Under the pieces are notes generated by a model. That model made no database searches. It saw nothing but the letters and a program-made list of their open reading frames with translations, and was not told the DNA's origin. Of a stretch of DNA of 64,000 bases, positions 25,289 through 32,983 are shown piece by piece (positions within the stretch are counted from its first letter, which is position 1; every line of letters begins with the position of its first letter). A program made the translations under genes and the position numbers. This DNA comes from Verrucomicrobiales bacterium (GTDB taxonomy: Bacteria > Verrucomicrobiota > Verrucomicrobiia > Verrucomicrobiales > DEV007), in contig JAEUHI010000017.1 in NCBI GenBank assembly GCA_016795385.1, positions 1 through 64,000 of the forward strand, given 5' to 3'.

Positions 25289-26299
25289 ATGATGAGGGTT
25301 CCCTTCTACGATGCCAAGCCCTATGACCGGCCTTTTTTCGTGAAACACGGCGAGGGGCAAGGCATCGAATACCTCTTCCACGAGTTCCGCCTCTCGGCCG
25401 AGACGGCCGCCAGCGCCTCGGGGTGCGAGGCGATCTGCGCCTTCGTCAACGACACCCTCGACCACGCCTGCCTCGAACGCCTCGCCGCTTCCGGAGTGCG
25501 GCTCGTCGCCCTGCGTTGCGCCGGCTTCAACCAGGTCGATCTCAAGGCCGCTGCCGCTCTGGGCATCCGGGTCGTCCGCGTGCCGGCCTATTCGCCACAC
25601 GCGGTCGCCGAGCATGCCGTGGCCCTGCTCCTCACCCTCAACCGCAAGATTCATCGCGCCTACAACCGCGTCCGCGAACACAATTTTTCGCTCAATGGCC
25701 TCGTTGGCTTCGACCTCCACGGTCGCACCGCCGGCCTCATCGGGACGGGCAAGATCGGAAAACTCACGGCTCAAATCCTCAAGGGCTTCGGAATGGAGGT
25801 GCTCGTCTCCGACGTCTGTCCTGACGAAAGCTGGGCGATTGAGCAAGGGGTGACCTACACTCCGATCGAAGAGCTGCTGCGTCGCAGCGACGTCGTCTCC
25901 CTTCACACCCCGCTCACTCCCGAGACCCACTACCTCATCAACGCGAGGACGCTCGGAATGATGAAAGAAAACGCCTACCTCGTCAACACGAGCCGCGGTG
26001 GACTCATCGACACCGGAGCCCTGATCGAGGCGCTGAAGCAGCGCCGGCTCGGTGGTGTCGCTCTCGATGTTTACGAGGTCGAGGAAGGCGTCTTCTTCGA
26101 GGATCTTTCCCACGATGTCCTGCAGGACGACGACCTCGCGCGCCTCCTCGGATTCCCCAACGTGCTCGTCACCTCGCACCAGGGATTCCTCACCGAAGAA
26201 GCCCTCTCCGAGATCGCCCGGGTCACGACGGAGAACCTGGCGAGGCTGGTAAGGGGCGAGGAACTGTTGGCGGGGACGGAAGTCACCCCCACGAACTAA
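25289..26299 (+). CDS. D-2-hydroxyacid dehydrogenase (D-lactate dehydrogenase-like)
   Basis: The 336-residue enzyme has NAD-binding GLIGTGKIGKLTAQILKGFG, the signature VNTSRGGLIDTGALIEALKQ and catalytic residues in LRCAGFNQVD, NTSRGG (Arg) and SHQGFLTEEAL (His). The sequence is closest to fermentative D-lactate dehydrogenases (LdhA group), so pyruvate to D-lactate is the likely reaction. Two ATG codons at 25289 and 25292 are both possible; an upstream extension lacks family similarity. Divergent from the Tat oxidoreductase. Confidence 0.88.
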   Translation: MMRVPFYDAKPYDRPFFVKHGEGQGIEYLFHEFRLSAETAASASGCEAICAFVNDTLDHACLERLAASGVRLVALRCAGFNQVDLKAAAALGIRVVRVPAYSPHAVAEHAVALLLTLNRKIHRAYNRVREHNFSLNGLVGFDLHGRTAGLIGTGKIGKLTAQILKGFGMEVLVSDVCPDESWAIEQGVTYTPIEELLRRSDVVSLHTPLTPETHYLINARTLGMMKENAYLVNTSRGGLIDTGALIEALKQRRLGGVALDVYEVEEGVFFEDLSHDVLQDDDLARLLGFPNVLVTSHQGFLTEEALSEIARVTTENLARLVRGEELLAGTEVTPTN

Positions 26300-26388
26300 G
26301 ATTCGCTCGATCTTGCGTATTCGCTACGCGCTCCGACCTTTTGCCGTTTACCCTTCCCACCTTTCACGCGCCTCCGGCGCCTCACCCC

Positions 26389-26868
26389 ATGCCCCGCCTC
26401 CTCTTTGTCTGTCTCGGCAACATCTGCCGCTCGCCCGCCGGTGAAAACGTGATGAACCACCTCCTCGAGCGCGAGGGGCTGTCGGATCAGTTCGAGGTCG
26501 ACTCCGCCGGGACGGCCGGCTACCACATCGGCAATCCGCCCGACCTGCGCATGACCAAGGCCGCGAAGGCCCGTGGCATCGCGATGCGGGGAAAGGCCCG
26601 CCAGGTGCAGCCGGCGGACTTTGCGGAATTCGACTGGATCTTCGCGATGGACCGCAGCAACCACGCCGATCTGATGGCGGTGCGGAACCGTTGCGCATCG
26701 CCGACCGCACGCCTGATCCACTTCTGCGATCTCGTCGAGAAACACGATGCCACCGAGGTGCCCGATCCCTACTACGGAGGTCCCGAAGGTTTCGAAACGG
26801 TGCTCGACCTGCTCGAGGATGGCTGCTCGGTTTTCCTGCGAAAGTGGCGGAGCGGGACGCTCGATTGA
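26389..26868 (+). CDS. Low-molecular-weight protein tyrosine phosphatase
   Basis: The 159-residue protein starts MPRLLFVCLGNICRSPAGEN, giving the P-loop C-x5-R-S (CLGNICRS). The general-acid segment is VPDPYYGGPEGF. These enzymes dephosphorylate tyrosine on proteins; in exopolysaccharide systems they often oppose BY-kinases. The nearest kinase-like protein (53307-56294) lacks a P-loop, so a link is speculative. ATG 26389 is chosen over an upstream TTG because it sits directly before the catalytic strand. Confidence 0.93.
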   Translation: MPRLLFVCLGNICRSPAGENVMNHLLEREGLSDQFEVDSAGTAGYHIGNPPDLRMTKAAKARGIAMRGKARQVQPADFAEFDWIFAMDRSNHADLMAVRNRCASPTARLIHFCDLVEKHDATEVPDPYYGGPEGFETVLDLLEDGCSVFLRKWRSGTLD

Positions 26869-27669
26869 TCAGGCCCGGCGCAGCAGCACCGAGCCGCCGT
26901 CTTCAAGAATGAGATCAAAACCAAGACGTGCGAGGCGATCGAGGATACCACGCGTTGCCTCTTCACCGATGAAGTCGGGATGGAGTTCCATGATGATCGT
27001 TTTCACGCTGTTCGGCAGAACCGAGAAATCGAGAAATCGCTCGGCACCTTCGATGTCGCAGACGAGCGCGGTGGGAGGATCGGGCAGCCGGTCGAGGATG
27101 GAGGCGAGGCTGAGCGCCGGCACGGTGATGACCTTTGCCGCCGACGCCGACTCATTACCGGAGACCCGGTTCTCCCAGAATTCCCCGCTTACATCGAGAT
27201 CGAGCGTGCCGTCGGTGGCTCCCGCCGCCGCGTGGATCACCTCGGCGTGCAGTCCGTTGCGCTCGTAGTTGTCGTGAAGCCGGGCCAAGGTCGCGGGGTT
27301 CGCCTCGACACTGACGACGCGTTTCACCCCGAGCGCCTTGCGGCAATAGAGTCCGACGAATCCGATCGCCCCACCCAGCTCGAGCACCACATCACCGGCG
27401 CCGAGCGACTTCGCGCAAAGACGGCGTTCCTGCGCCTCGTAGCGTTTTGTCAGGATGATGTTTTTCATCATCGGGGAAAGCCCGCGCAGGTCGAGACGCA
27501 CGCCTTCGAGGGAGGCGCTTTTGACGGCCGGGAGGTAGAATCGGAAACGCAGGCGCACGACGAGATCGTGCCATTTCCGCGACCAGAGGGACGCGAGGGT
27601 GGCTTTGTCAGGCTGTGACGAGGAAACGTCGGACGAAGGCGGCGTATTCAGGGCGATGGTGCGGTTCAT
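26869..27669 (-). CDS. FkbM-family methyltransferase
   Basis: The 266-residue protein starts at ATG 27669 (MNRTIALNTPPSSD). The SAM-binding region is DVVLELGGAIGFVGLYCRKA followed by VVSVEANPATLARLHDNYER; the FkbM C-terminal part has ALVCDIEGAERFLDFS and TIIMELHPDF. FkbM enzymes O-methylate sugars or lipids. It is the last gene of the five-gene minus-strand polysaccharide operon, and its start overlaps the end of the preceding gene by 62 nt, which implies translational coupling. A longer frame to 27921 is only the antisense reading of that gene. Confidence 0.88.
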   Translation of the reverse strand: MNRTIALNTPPSSDVSSSQPDKATLASLWSRKWHDLVVRLRFRFYLPAVKSASLEGVRLDLRGLSPMMKNIILTKRYEAQERRLCAKSLGAGDVVLELGGAIGFVGLYCRKALGVKRVVSVEANPATLARLHDNYERNGLHAEVIHAAAGATDGTLDLDVSGEFWENRVSGNESASAAKVITVPALSLASILDRLPDPPTALVCDIEGAERFLDFSVLPNSVKTIIMELHPDFIGEEATRGILDRLARLGFDLILEDGGSVLLRRA

Positions 27670-28840
27670 GTTGGGAAGGGCTGTTGTTGGATTGGGGTTG
27701 GATCGACTCGAGCATGAGCCGGTGGATGTGGGGAATGTCGGTGACTTCGCAGGGCAGTTCGGCGCGGTTGGTGAAAAGGGTCGCGTAGCTCTGCGGCGCA
27801 TCGGGATGGTAGCCGTGCATCGCGCGGATGGGACGCTCGCCCATGTGGCTCGGTACGATGAGGACACCCTCGTCGACGAGGAAAAAGAGTTCGCCGAAGC
27901 GGCGGTCGTCGACCGGGGCACGCAGTTCGCGCAACTCGGTCTCCGGCACGATGCGCCCCTGCGACACGGTCGCGAGCGCTTCCTCGACGAGACGACGGGC
28001 CTCGTCGTGGGCGAACCAGAAGCGGGCCATGGTGCTGTCGTAGACGACGGTGTAGTCGGTGCCGAAACGCAGCGGCAGGGCCTCGATCACCTTCGCGAGA
28101 TCGAGGTGCACGTCGCAGTTCGCCATGCCGTGATCGCTGAAGACGTAAAGATCGACACCCTCGTAGCATTCGCCGGCGAGGCGCTCGACCTGCTCGATCC
28201 ACTGCTCGTAGACGCGCAGTCGCGCCGGAATTTCGGGCGATTCGTTGCCGACGCGATGGAGCAGTCCATCGAGGCCCGCCCAGTAGACGAAGGCGAATTC
28301 GATCTTCCCTTCTCCGATCTGGGCGAGGAGTTCATCGCGGTTTTCCTCCTCGCTCTTCGTGGGATCGCTCGTGAAGTGAGGCACCTGGCGCTGGGTCAGG
28401 GTGTCGAAGATATTCTCACCGCGGTTCATTCCGCCGGGACGCAGCGGGCTCTTTTTCTCGGTGAAGTCGTAGCGGTGGATGTGCTGGAACGGGATGTTGT
28501 AGAGGTCGAAATAGCCCTCGAAGCCGAGCTGATTCTTCACGAGTTTCGTGAGGAGGCGGCGCACGATGCGGCGGCCTGTGAGCGCTTTCGGAAACCACCG
28601 CAACCAGCTCAGTCCACGGAAGGGGGTATTGTCAGGATCGTGGACGAAGTAACACCAGTTGCCGTGCTCGTCGGGCCAGCGGCCGCTGAGGATGCTGGGC
28701 ACGCAGGCCGAGCTGTAGCCGAAGACGCTGCGGAGCCGGTGGCGGTGCGGGGCGACCTTTTGCAGAAAGGGGTCGTTGCGCACGATCTCCCACCCGCAGG
28801 CGTCGATCATGAGAAAGAGCGACAGGCGTTTCGGTTTCAT
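27608..28840 (-). CDS. Alkaline-phosphatase-superfamily enzyme (type I phosphodiesterase-like)
   Basis: The 410-residue protein begins KRLSLFLMIDACGWEIVRND, with an N-terminal metal-binding Asp. The likely nucleophile region is GYSSACVPSILSGRWPDEHG and the second metal site is LYVFSDHGMANCDVHLDL. This fits the type I phosphodiesterase/nucleotide pyrophosphatase branch. In a polysaccharide operon it may transfer or remove phospho-groups, but this is inference. No signal peptide is visible. The start overlaps the STAS-receiver stop (ATGA) and its 3' end overlaps the FkbM gene. Confidence 0.8.
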   Translation of the reverse strand: MKPKRLSLFLMIDACGWEIVRNDPFLQKVAPHRHRLRSVFGYSSACVPSILSGRWPDEHGNWCYFVHDPDNTPFRGLSWLRWFPKALTGRRIVRRLLTKLVKNQLGFEGYFDLYNIPFQHIHRYDFTEKKSPLRPGGMNRGENIFDTLTQRQVPHFTSDPTKSEEENRDELLAQIGEGKIEFAFVYWAGLDGLLHRVGNESPEIPARLRVYEQWIEQVERLAGECYEGVDLYVFSDHGMANCDVHLDLAKVIEALPLRFGTDYTVVYDSTMARFWFAHDEARRLVEEALATVSQGRIVPETELRELRAPVDDRRFGELFFLVDEGVLIVPSHMGERPIRAMHGYHPDAPQSYATLFTNRAELPCEVTDIPHIHRLMLESIQPQSNNSPSQHEPHHRPEYAAFVRRFLVTA

Positions 28841-29538
28841 GCGCAGGCGAGTTGCGGTTGGCGGAGGGCGTGCTCGGCGAGGAGGCGGGCGGCACGGCTG
28901 CGGAAGGGCTCCGTGCTGAAAGGCTTCGCAAAGACAAAGTCGGCGTCGGCGAAAGCCGCGTCACCGGAGGTGGCGCGGGCGTCGGCACTGACGACGATCA
29001 CCGGGATGTCACGTGTCACTTCCGAATCCTTCAGCCTTCGCAGCACCTCCGCGCCATCAATCACCGGCAGGAGGTAATCGAGAATGATCAAGCCCGGTCG
29101 CTCGTCCTCCGCGATGGCGAGGGCCTCGGCTCCGTCTTCCGCCATCACGATGGGATGACCCAGCGGCGTCAGCACCATGCTCGTGACGCTGCGGATGATG
29201 CTTTCATCCTCCACGATGAGGATGGGCGGACGGCTCGCCGAGCGTGCGTCGGATGGCCGCGTCGCGAACTGGAACTCGCGGTGCAGGCCCATGATCTCGA
29301 GCGTCTGCATGATCGCCGGACTCACGTTCACGAGCCGGATACGGCCTCCCGGTGCGCTTTCAAATCGGCGCAGCTCGAGGAGGGCGGCGATCCCGCTGGC
29401 ATCGATCCGGCGGGTCGTGGCGAAATCGATTTCGACCTGGCCGGTGCGTCCGGCGAAGGTGCGTTCGCATTCGGCCAGCCAGGCGGCGGACGATTGGCGG
29501 TTCAGCGAGGCGGGTGCGTGGAGCGTGGGCAGGATCAT
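28837..29538 (-). CDS. STAS domain - receiver domain fusion
   Basis: The 233-residue protein has an N-terminal STAS domain (residues 1-95; FATTRRIDASGIAALLELRR, with Ser48 in DASG at the anti-sigma-antagonist phosphosite). It is joined to a full receiver (104-225; acidic pair E110-D111, phospho-acceptor D154 in LIILDYLLPVIDG, Lys205 in FAKPF). No DNA-binding output. Such a protein could couple a phosphorelay to a partner-switching or scaffold role. It lies in the middle of a glycosyltransferase operon with ATGA overlaps on both sides. The start at 29538 is fixed by the overlap. Confidence 0.85.
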   Translation of the reverse strand: MILPTLHAPASLNRQSSAAWLAECERTFAGRTGQVEIDFATTRRIDASGIAALLELRRFESAPGGRIRLVNVSPAIMQTLEIMGLHREFQFATRPSDARSASRPPILIVEDESIIRSVTSMVLTPLGHPIVMAEDGAEALAIAEDERPGLIILDYLLPVIDGAEVLRRLKDSEVTRDIPVIVVSADARATSGDAAFADADFVFAKPFSTEPFRSRAARLLAEHALRQPQLACA

Positions 29539-30833
29539 GGGCGGGTCGTCTGTGGGTGGTTGATTCGGGTTTCGGAAAACGTTGGAGAAGCAAAGGCAAG
29601 GCGTCGCAGGCAGCGGCCGAGGATCGAGAGACGCAGCCCCCACGACGGATGCGCGGCGAACCATGCCGCGTGGATGCGGGCCACCTCGACGCGATCGCCC
29701 TCGAGGCCTTCCGCATCGGCCAGCGAAAAGAGACCCGCCGGCGCCTCGGTCCAGAGCTGCCGCTGGGTCGCTCCCAGTGGTGTGAGCGATGCCGCGGCGA
29801 CGGGACGATTGCCGACGAGGCGCATGTGGCCGCGGAGGACGACAAACAACTCCGGCCATCGCGAGGCCAGGCCCGTGACACCGGCGAGCGAGCGCAGCCT
29901 CACCGTTTCGCGGGAACGCGCCGGCGATTGCGGCCGGGGCAGATTCACCCCGCGTGTTTCAAAAAGGGGCAGGCCACGCAGCGCCCGGCCCGCGAGCCAG
30001 ATCAGCGCGAGCGGCGTCGTCGTGATCAGCAGCGCGAGGGCGCCGATCCGCGACAGAATTCCGAAGGGAGAAGCGATCGGATTCTTCCGGAGATCGGCGA
30101 GGATGAAAGCATCATCGACCTCCACCGAGGCACCCGTCTTCTCCGATTCCACCAGCGTGCCCCAGGCCATCTTGCCCGTGAACTCCGCACCGCGTCCCAC
30201 GTAGGTGTCGGGACCGATCCAGGCCGAGGCCACGTGCGCGCCCTGATCGATGAAGGCACCCGTCTCCACAATCGCATCCGGACCGATCATCGCACCGGCC
30301 GCGATCTTCGCGCTGGGTCCGATCCAGGCAGGAGCCGTGATCATCGCCGAGGGATGCACCGAGGCGCGGGTGCTCACCCGGACGCCCGGCGTCACTTCGC
30401 GCATCGTCACCATCGACGGCACCTCGTGGTCGCGCAGCAGTTTCGCGATCGCCCCCTTCCCGGGGAAAGAAGCGGTCTCCATCGTCGTCGGCAGCAGCCA
30501 GCCCGATGCGGCGAGGCGGCGCACCACCGGCTCACCCTTGTGATGGAATTCCGCCAAAAAGCGGAGCCGCGCCACCTCCGCTTCGAGCGGACGATCCAGC
30601 GAATGAAAACGCACCTTCATCCCCCAGTGCGAGCCGTGCTCCAGCGCGGTGCGGACGAGGTGGGGACGATCCGCCGCCAGCACCAGCACCTCGTCACCTC
30701 CCTCGCGGGAGATCTGCTCCAGCGCGCGGTCGAGCAGCGTGCGTCCGCACACCGGCACCAGCGCGAGCGGTGTCCGCGACGAAAAGCAGCCCGTTTCGCC
30801 GGGAGTCCGATCGCAGAGGAGAAGGGTGTTCAT
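29535..30833 (-). CDS. Nucleotidyltransferase-like / beta-helix / sugar-transferase-like protein
   Basis: The 432-residue protein has three parts. Residues 1-110 resemble a sugar nucleotidyltransferase (LALVPVCGRTLLDRALEQIS). Residues about 150-225 form a left-handed beta-helix of hexapeptide repeats (IGPSAKIAAGAMIGPDAIV). A hydrophobic segment near 260-285 (ALALLITTTPLALIWLAGRA) is followed by a stretch like the end of WcaJ-type transferases (FVVLRGHMRLVGNRPVA). It may prime or tailor the polysaccharide with the next gene's transferase. It overlaps the STAS-receiver gene by 4 nt. Confidence 0.7.
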   Translation of the reverse strand: MNTLLLCDRTPGETGCFSSRTPLALVPVCGRTLLDRALEQISREGGDEVLVLAADRPHLVRTALEHGSHWGMKVRFHSLDRPLEAEVARLRFLAEFHHKGEPVVRRLAASGWLLPTTMETASFPGKGAIAKLLRDHEVPSMVTMREVTPGVRVSTRASVHPSAMITAPAWIGPSAKIAAGAMIGPDAIVETGAFIDQGAHVASAWIGPDTYVGRGAEFTGKMAWGTLVESEKTGASVEVDDAFILADLRKNPIASPFGILSRIGALALLITTTPLALIWLAGRALRGLPLFETRGVNLPRPQSPARSRETVRLRSLAGVTGLASRWPELFVVLRGHMRLVGNRPVAAASLTPLGATQRQLWTEAPAGLFSLADAEGLEGDRVEVARIHAAWFAAHPSWGLRLSILGRCLRRLAFASPTFSETRINHPQTTRP

Positions 30834-30855
30834 GTCAGGATGGAGAAGGAAGGAA

Positions 30856-31605
30856 TCACTTGCCGAGCAGCATCGCCGGAGGCGTCTTGATGACGATGCG
30901 CAGGTCGTGCCAGAGGTTCTGGCGTTCGATGTAGTTCACATCCAGCTCGACCTGTTCCTCGAAATCGATCGCGTTGCGGTCCGACACCTCGAAGAGTCCG
31001 CCCTGGCGTTCGCCGATCTGCCAGAGACAGGTCAGACCCGGCTTCGCGAGGAAACGGCGGCGGTCCTCCGCCTTGTAGAGCGCCACCTCGCGGGGCACCG
31101 GGGGACGCGGACCCACGATCGACATCTCGCCACGCAGCACGTTGATCAGTTGCGGCAGTTCGTCGATCGAGGTGCGACGGATGAAGCGTCCGATGCGGGT
31201 GATGCGCGGATCATCCGCCATCTTGAAGGTGATGCCGCCGGCCTTCTCGTTCTTCGCGATCAGCTCGGCCAGCTTGGCCTCCGCGTCGATGCACATGGAA
31301 CGGAATTTCCACATCATGAACTCGCGTCCATGGAGGCCGATGCGCCGCTGGCGGAAAAAGACCGGACCGCCGTCGCGCTTGATCAGCAGGGCCACGATCA
31401 GGAACAGCGGCGCATTCAGCACCAGCACCGCGCTCGCCGCGACCAGGTCGAAGAGGCGTTTCACGACGAGACCGCCGTGCCGGAGCGACCACCACGAGAG
31501 CCGGCGCATCGCGAAGGAGATGCCGAGGATCAGCCGACCCGCCGGGGAGGAGGAAAGGCGGAGGCGGCGGAGGTGCCGGTGGCTGGAGTGAGTGGCGGGA
31601 TTCAT
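30856..31605 (-). CDS. Undecaprenyl-phosphate sugar-phosphate transferase (bac_transf family)
   Basis: The 249-residue protein has one membrane segment (KRLFDLVAASAVLVLNAPLF) and the conserved PF02397 core: GPVFFRQRRIGLHGREFMMW, KFRSM, IGRFIRRTSIDELPQLINVL, GEMSIVGPRPPVP and KPGLTCLWQIGER. This short form lacks the N-terminal four-helix part of WbaP/WcaJ. It would transfer a sugar-1-phosphate to undecaprenyl phosphate, the first step of repeat-unit assembly. It is the first gene of the operon; the start at 31605 lies 39 nt from a C/G palindrome. Confidence 0.92.
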   Translation of the reverse strand: MNPATHSSHRHLRRLRLSSSPAGRLILGISFAMRRLSWWSLRHGGLVVKRLFDLVAASAVLVLNAPLFLIVALLIKRDGGPVFFRQRRIGLHGREFMMWKFRSMCIDAEAKLAELIAKNEKAGGITFKMADDPRITRIGRFIRRTSIDELPQLINVLRGEMSIVGPRPPVPREVALYKAEDRRRFLAKPGLTCLWQIGERQGGLFEVSDRNAIDFEEQVELDVNYIERQNLWHDLRIVIKTPPAMLLGK

Positions 31606-31644
31606 GCGACGCCCCAAACTACCGCCGCCCCCGCGGGCTGTAAT

Positions 31645-31660
31645 CCCCCTCAACAGGGGG
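31645..31660. promoter_or_regulatory. C/G palindrome upstream of sugar transferase
   Basis: CCCCCT-CAAC-AGGGGG is a perfect 6-4-6 palindrome whose inner edge is 39 nt from the transferase ATG (31605, minus strand). The same geometry recurs before three other polysaccharide genes, suggesting a shared operator. Confidence 0.55.
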
Positions 31661-31712
31661 GAAATGGGAGGTTCAGAGCCCCTTCGCGGGATCGATCCGG
31701 ACGCAGCGCGTC

Positions 31713-31907
31713 TCAGCTCCCTCGATTGACCCTGACCAACTTCCCTCTCAAGGAATCCATCCCTTCAAGCGCAGCATTCACCTTGCGGGCGAGTTCCTCG
31801 AAGTTCGGATTGTCGGTGCAAACGATGATGCCCTCGTGCTGGATTCTCGTGATGAAGCCGGATGAAGTCACTCCGATTGTGGGTGAGGACGGCCCGGCAG
31901 CGATCAT
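31713..31907 (-). pseudogene. Truncated, frameshifted DUF5615-type toxin remnant
   Basis: One frame reads RAVLTHNRSDFIRLHHENP, the central DUF5615 (PIN-like) motif; the adjacent frame continues EGIIVCTDNPNFEELARKVN and ends GKLVRVNRGS. A one- or two-base indel near 31840 separates the frames. The N-terminal half of the family (about 50-60 residues) is missing: the motif starts immediately after the DUF433 stop. An ATG overlapping that stop (ATGA) opens a 65-codon frame with only the C-terminal half. The toxin is therefore most likely dead. Confidence 0.72.
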
Positions 31908-32239
31908 GACTCGTCGCCGTTGGCCGCGATCTCGCGGTCCATTTCCTCGCGATGTGCACGGGCATACGCCCAGGCATTGGCAAGATCCTCGGCGTTGATC
32001 GTTGGATAAGCGGCCAGGAGGGTGGCATCGCTCGCGCCCTGGCGGCGCAGCGATTCGAGCAGCCAGACCGGAAGGCGGGTTCGGATGAGTCGGGCCGAGC
32101 CTCCGCAAACGTCAGGCTGAAACTCGATACCGGGATAGGCGTCGGTCACCTCTTGCGCCACCACGGAGAGGAGCCGGGCCTGGTCGGCCTTGGGTAGATG
32201 GAGGACGGCGTCGCGGACGTCTTCGTAGCTCGTGATCAT
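31904..32239 (-). CDS. DUF433 antitoxin-like protein
   Basis: The 111-residue protein starts MITSYEDVRDAVLHLPKADQ and contains the DUF433 core, GGSARLIRTRLPVWLLESLR followed by QGASDATLLAAYPTINAEDL and ANAWAYARAHREEMDREI. DUF433 proteins are winged-helix-like antitoxins usually paired with DUF5615 toxins. The partner gene directly downstream is broken, so this is an orphan antitoxin. It lies 59 nt after the thioesterase gene on the same strand. Confidence 0.82.
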   Translation of the reverse strand: MITSYEDVRDAVLHLPKADQARLLSVVAQEVTDAYPGIEFQPDVCGGSARLIRTRLPVWLLESLRRQGASDATLLAAYPTINAEDLANAWAYARAHREEMDREIAANGDES

Positions 32240-32298
32240 AAGGAAAGAATAGCATGGAGACAGCCCACAGGAAAGAGCGGTCAAATCGCCTGCCCGCC

Positions 32299-32718
32299 TT
32301 ACGACCGGCGCGAGACGAACCATTCCACCGTCGCCGTCACGCAGACCAAGTCCTGCTCATCGACCACCTCCACCGCGATCGCGACGCTGCCCCGTCCTTT
32401 CCCGGAGAGGTCCGAGAGCAGGCGTTCGCGTTCCCGGGCGGTCAGGGACGCCCGGGTCGCCACACATCCCGTGGCCGGTCGGCGGAATTTCGACTCGAAG
32501 CGCCGCACCACCGGAATGATCGTGTCTCCCAGGTGCCCGATGGCTTCCAGCATCACCTCGCCGCTGCTCGCTTCCGCCAGGGCCATCAGCGCACCGGCAT
32601 GCAGGGTGCCGAGGTGGTTTTGATAGTGGTCGGCCGCGGGCAGTTGGAAAAGAAAGCCCTCCCGCGGAGATCGCTCGAGTCCGATGAAACGGTTGAAGGG
32701 GATTTCGGTCAGGTCCAT
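32299..32718 (-). CDS. Hotdog-fold thioesterase-like protein
   Basis: The 139-residue protein has the hotdog helix signature NHLGTLHAGALMALAEASSG with the His/Glu region typical of PaaI/DUF4442-type thioesterases. The rest is beta-rich, ending VVDEQDLVCVTATVEWFVSR. Likely hydrolyses an acyl-CoA; the substrate is unknown. Two mutually exclusive hairpins precede its start codon. Not obviously linked to the neighbouring restriction genes. Confidence 0.75.
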   Translation of the reverse strand: MDLTEIPFNRFIGLERSPREGFLFQLPAADHYQNHLGTLHAGALMALAEASSGEVMLEAIGHLGDTIIPVVRRFESKFRRPATGCVATRASLTARERERLLSDLSGKGRGSVAIAVEVVDEQDLVCVTATVEWFVSRRS

Positions 32719-32724
32719 GGGAGA

Positions 32725-32760
32725 ACACCCGACAGGGTCGGGTGTGATACTTGACCCTGT
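32725..32760 (-). promoter_or_regulatory. Alternative hairpins in thioesterase leader
   Basis: On the minus strand, ACAGGGTC pairs with GACCCTGT (13-nt loop), or ACACCCGAC pairs with GTCGGGTGT (3-nt loop). Both use the same central bases, so only one stem can form. The second stem ends 6 nt before the ATG. This looks like a translational switch or attenuator. Confidence 0.4.
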
Positions 32761-32983
32761 TGCAGGGGCTTTGTCGAGCGTTGGGGGGGGAAGGCGGCAT
32801 TCGACGGAACACCCCGCCGGGTCGCGTGGATTTCGCGTGGATTAATTGTGGCGAGTGGCCGAACGGATAATGGAAAAACGGACTGAAACGTATCTATGAG
32901 GCGGCGGGAGCGATGGAAAAAGTAAAGATCTCCCTCGCTCCGGCATTGCGAGCGAGATCGCTAGGCGCTATAAGGCTATCGCC

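Noticed and set aside
32719..32983. Small gene between thioesterase and hsdR
   Set aside because: Apart from the leader hairpins nothing is seen; frames present are continuations of shadows of hsdR.
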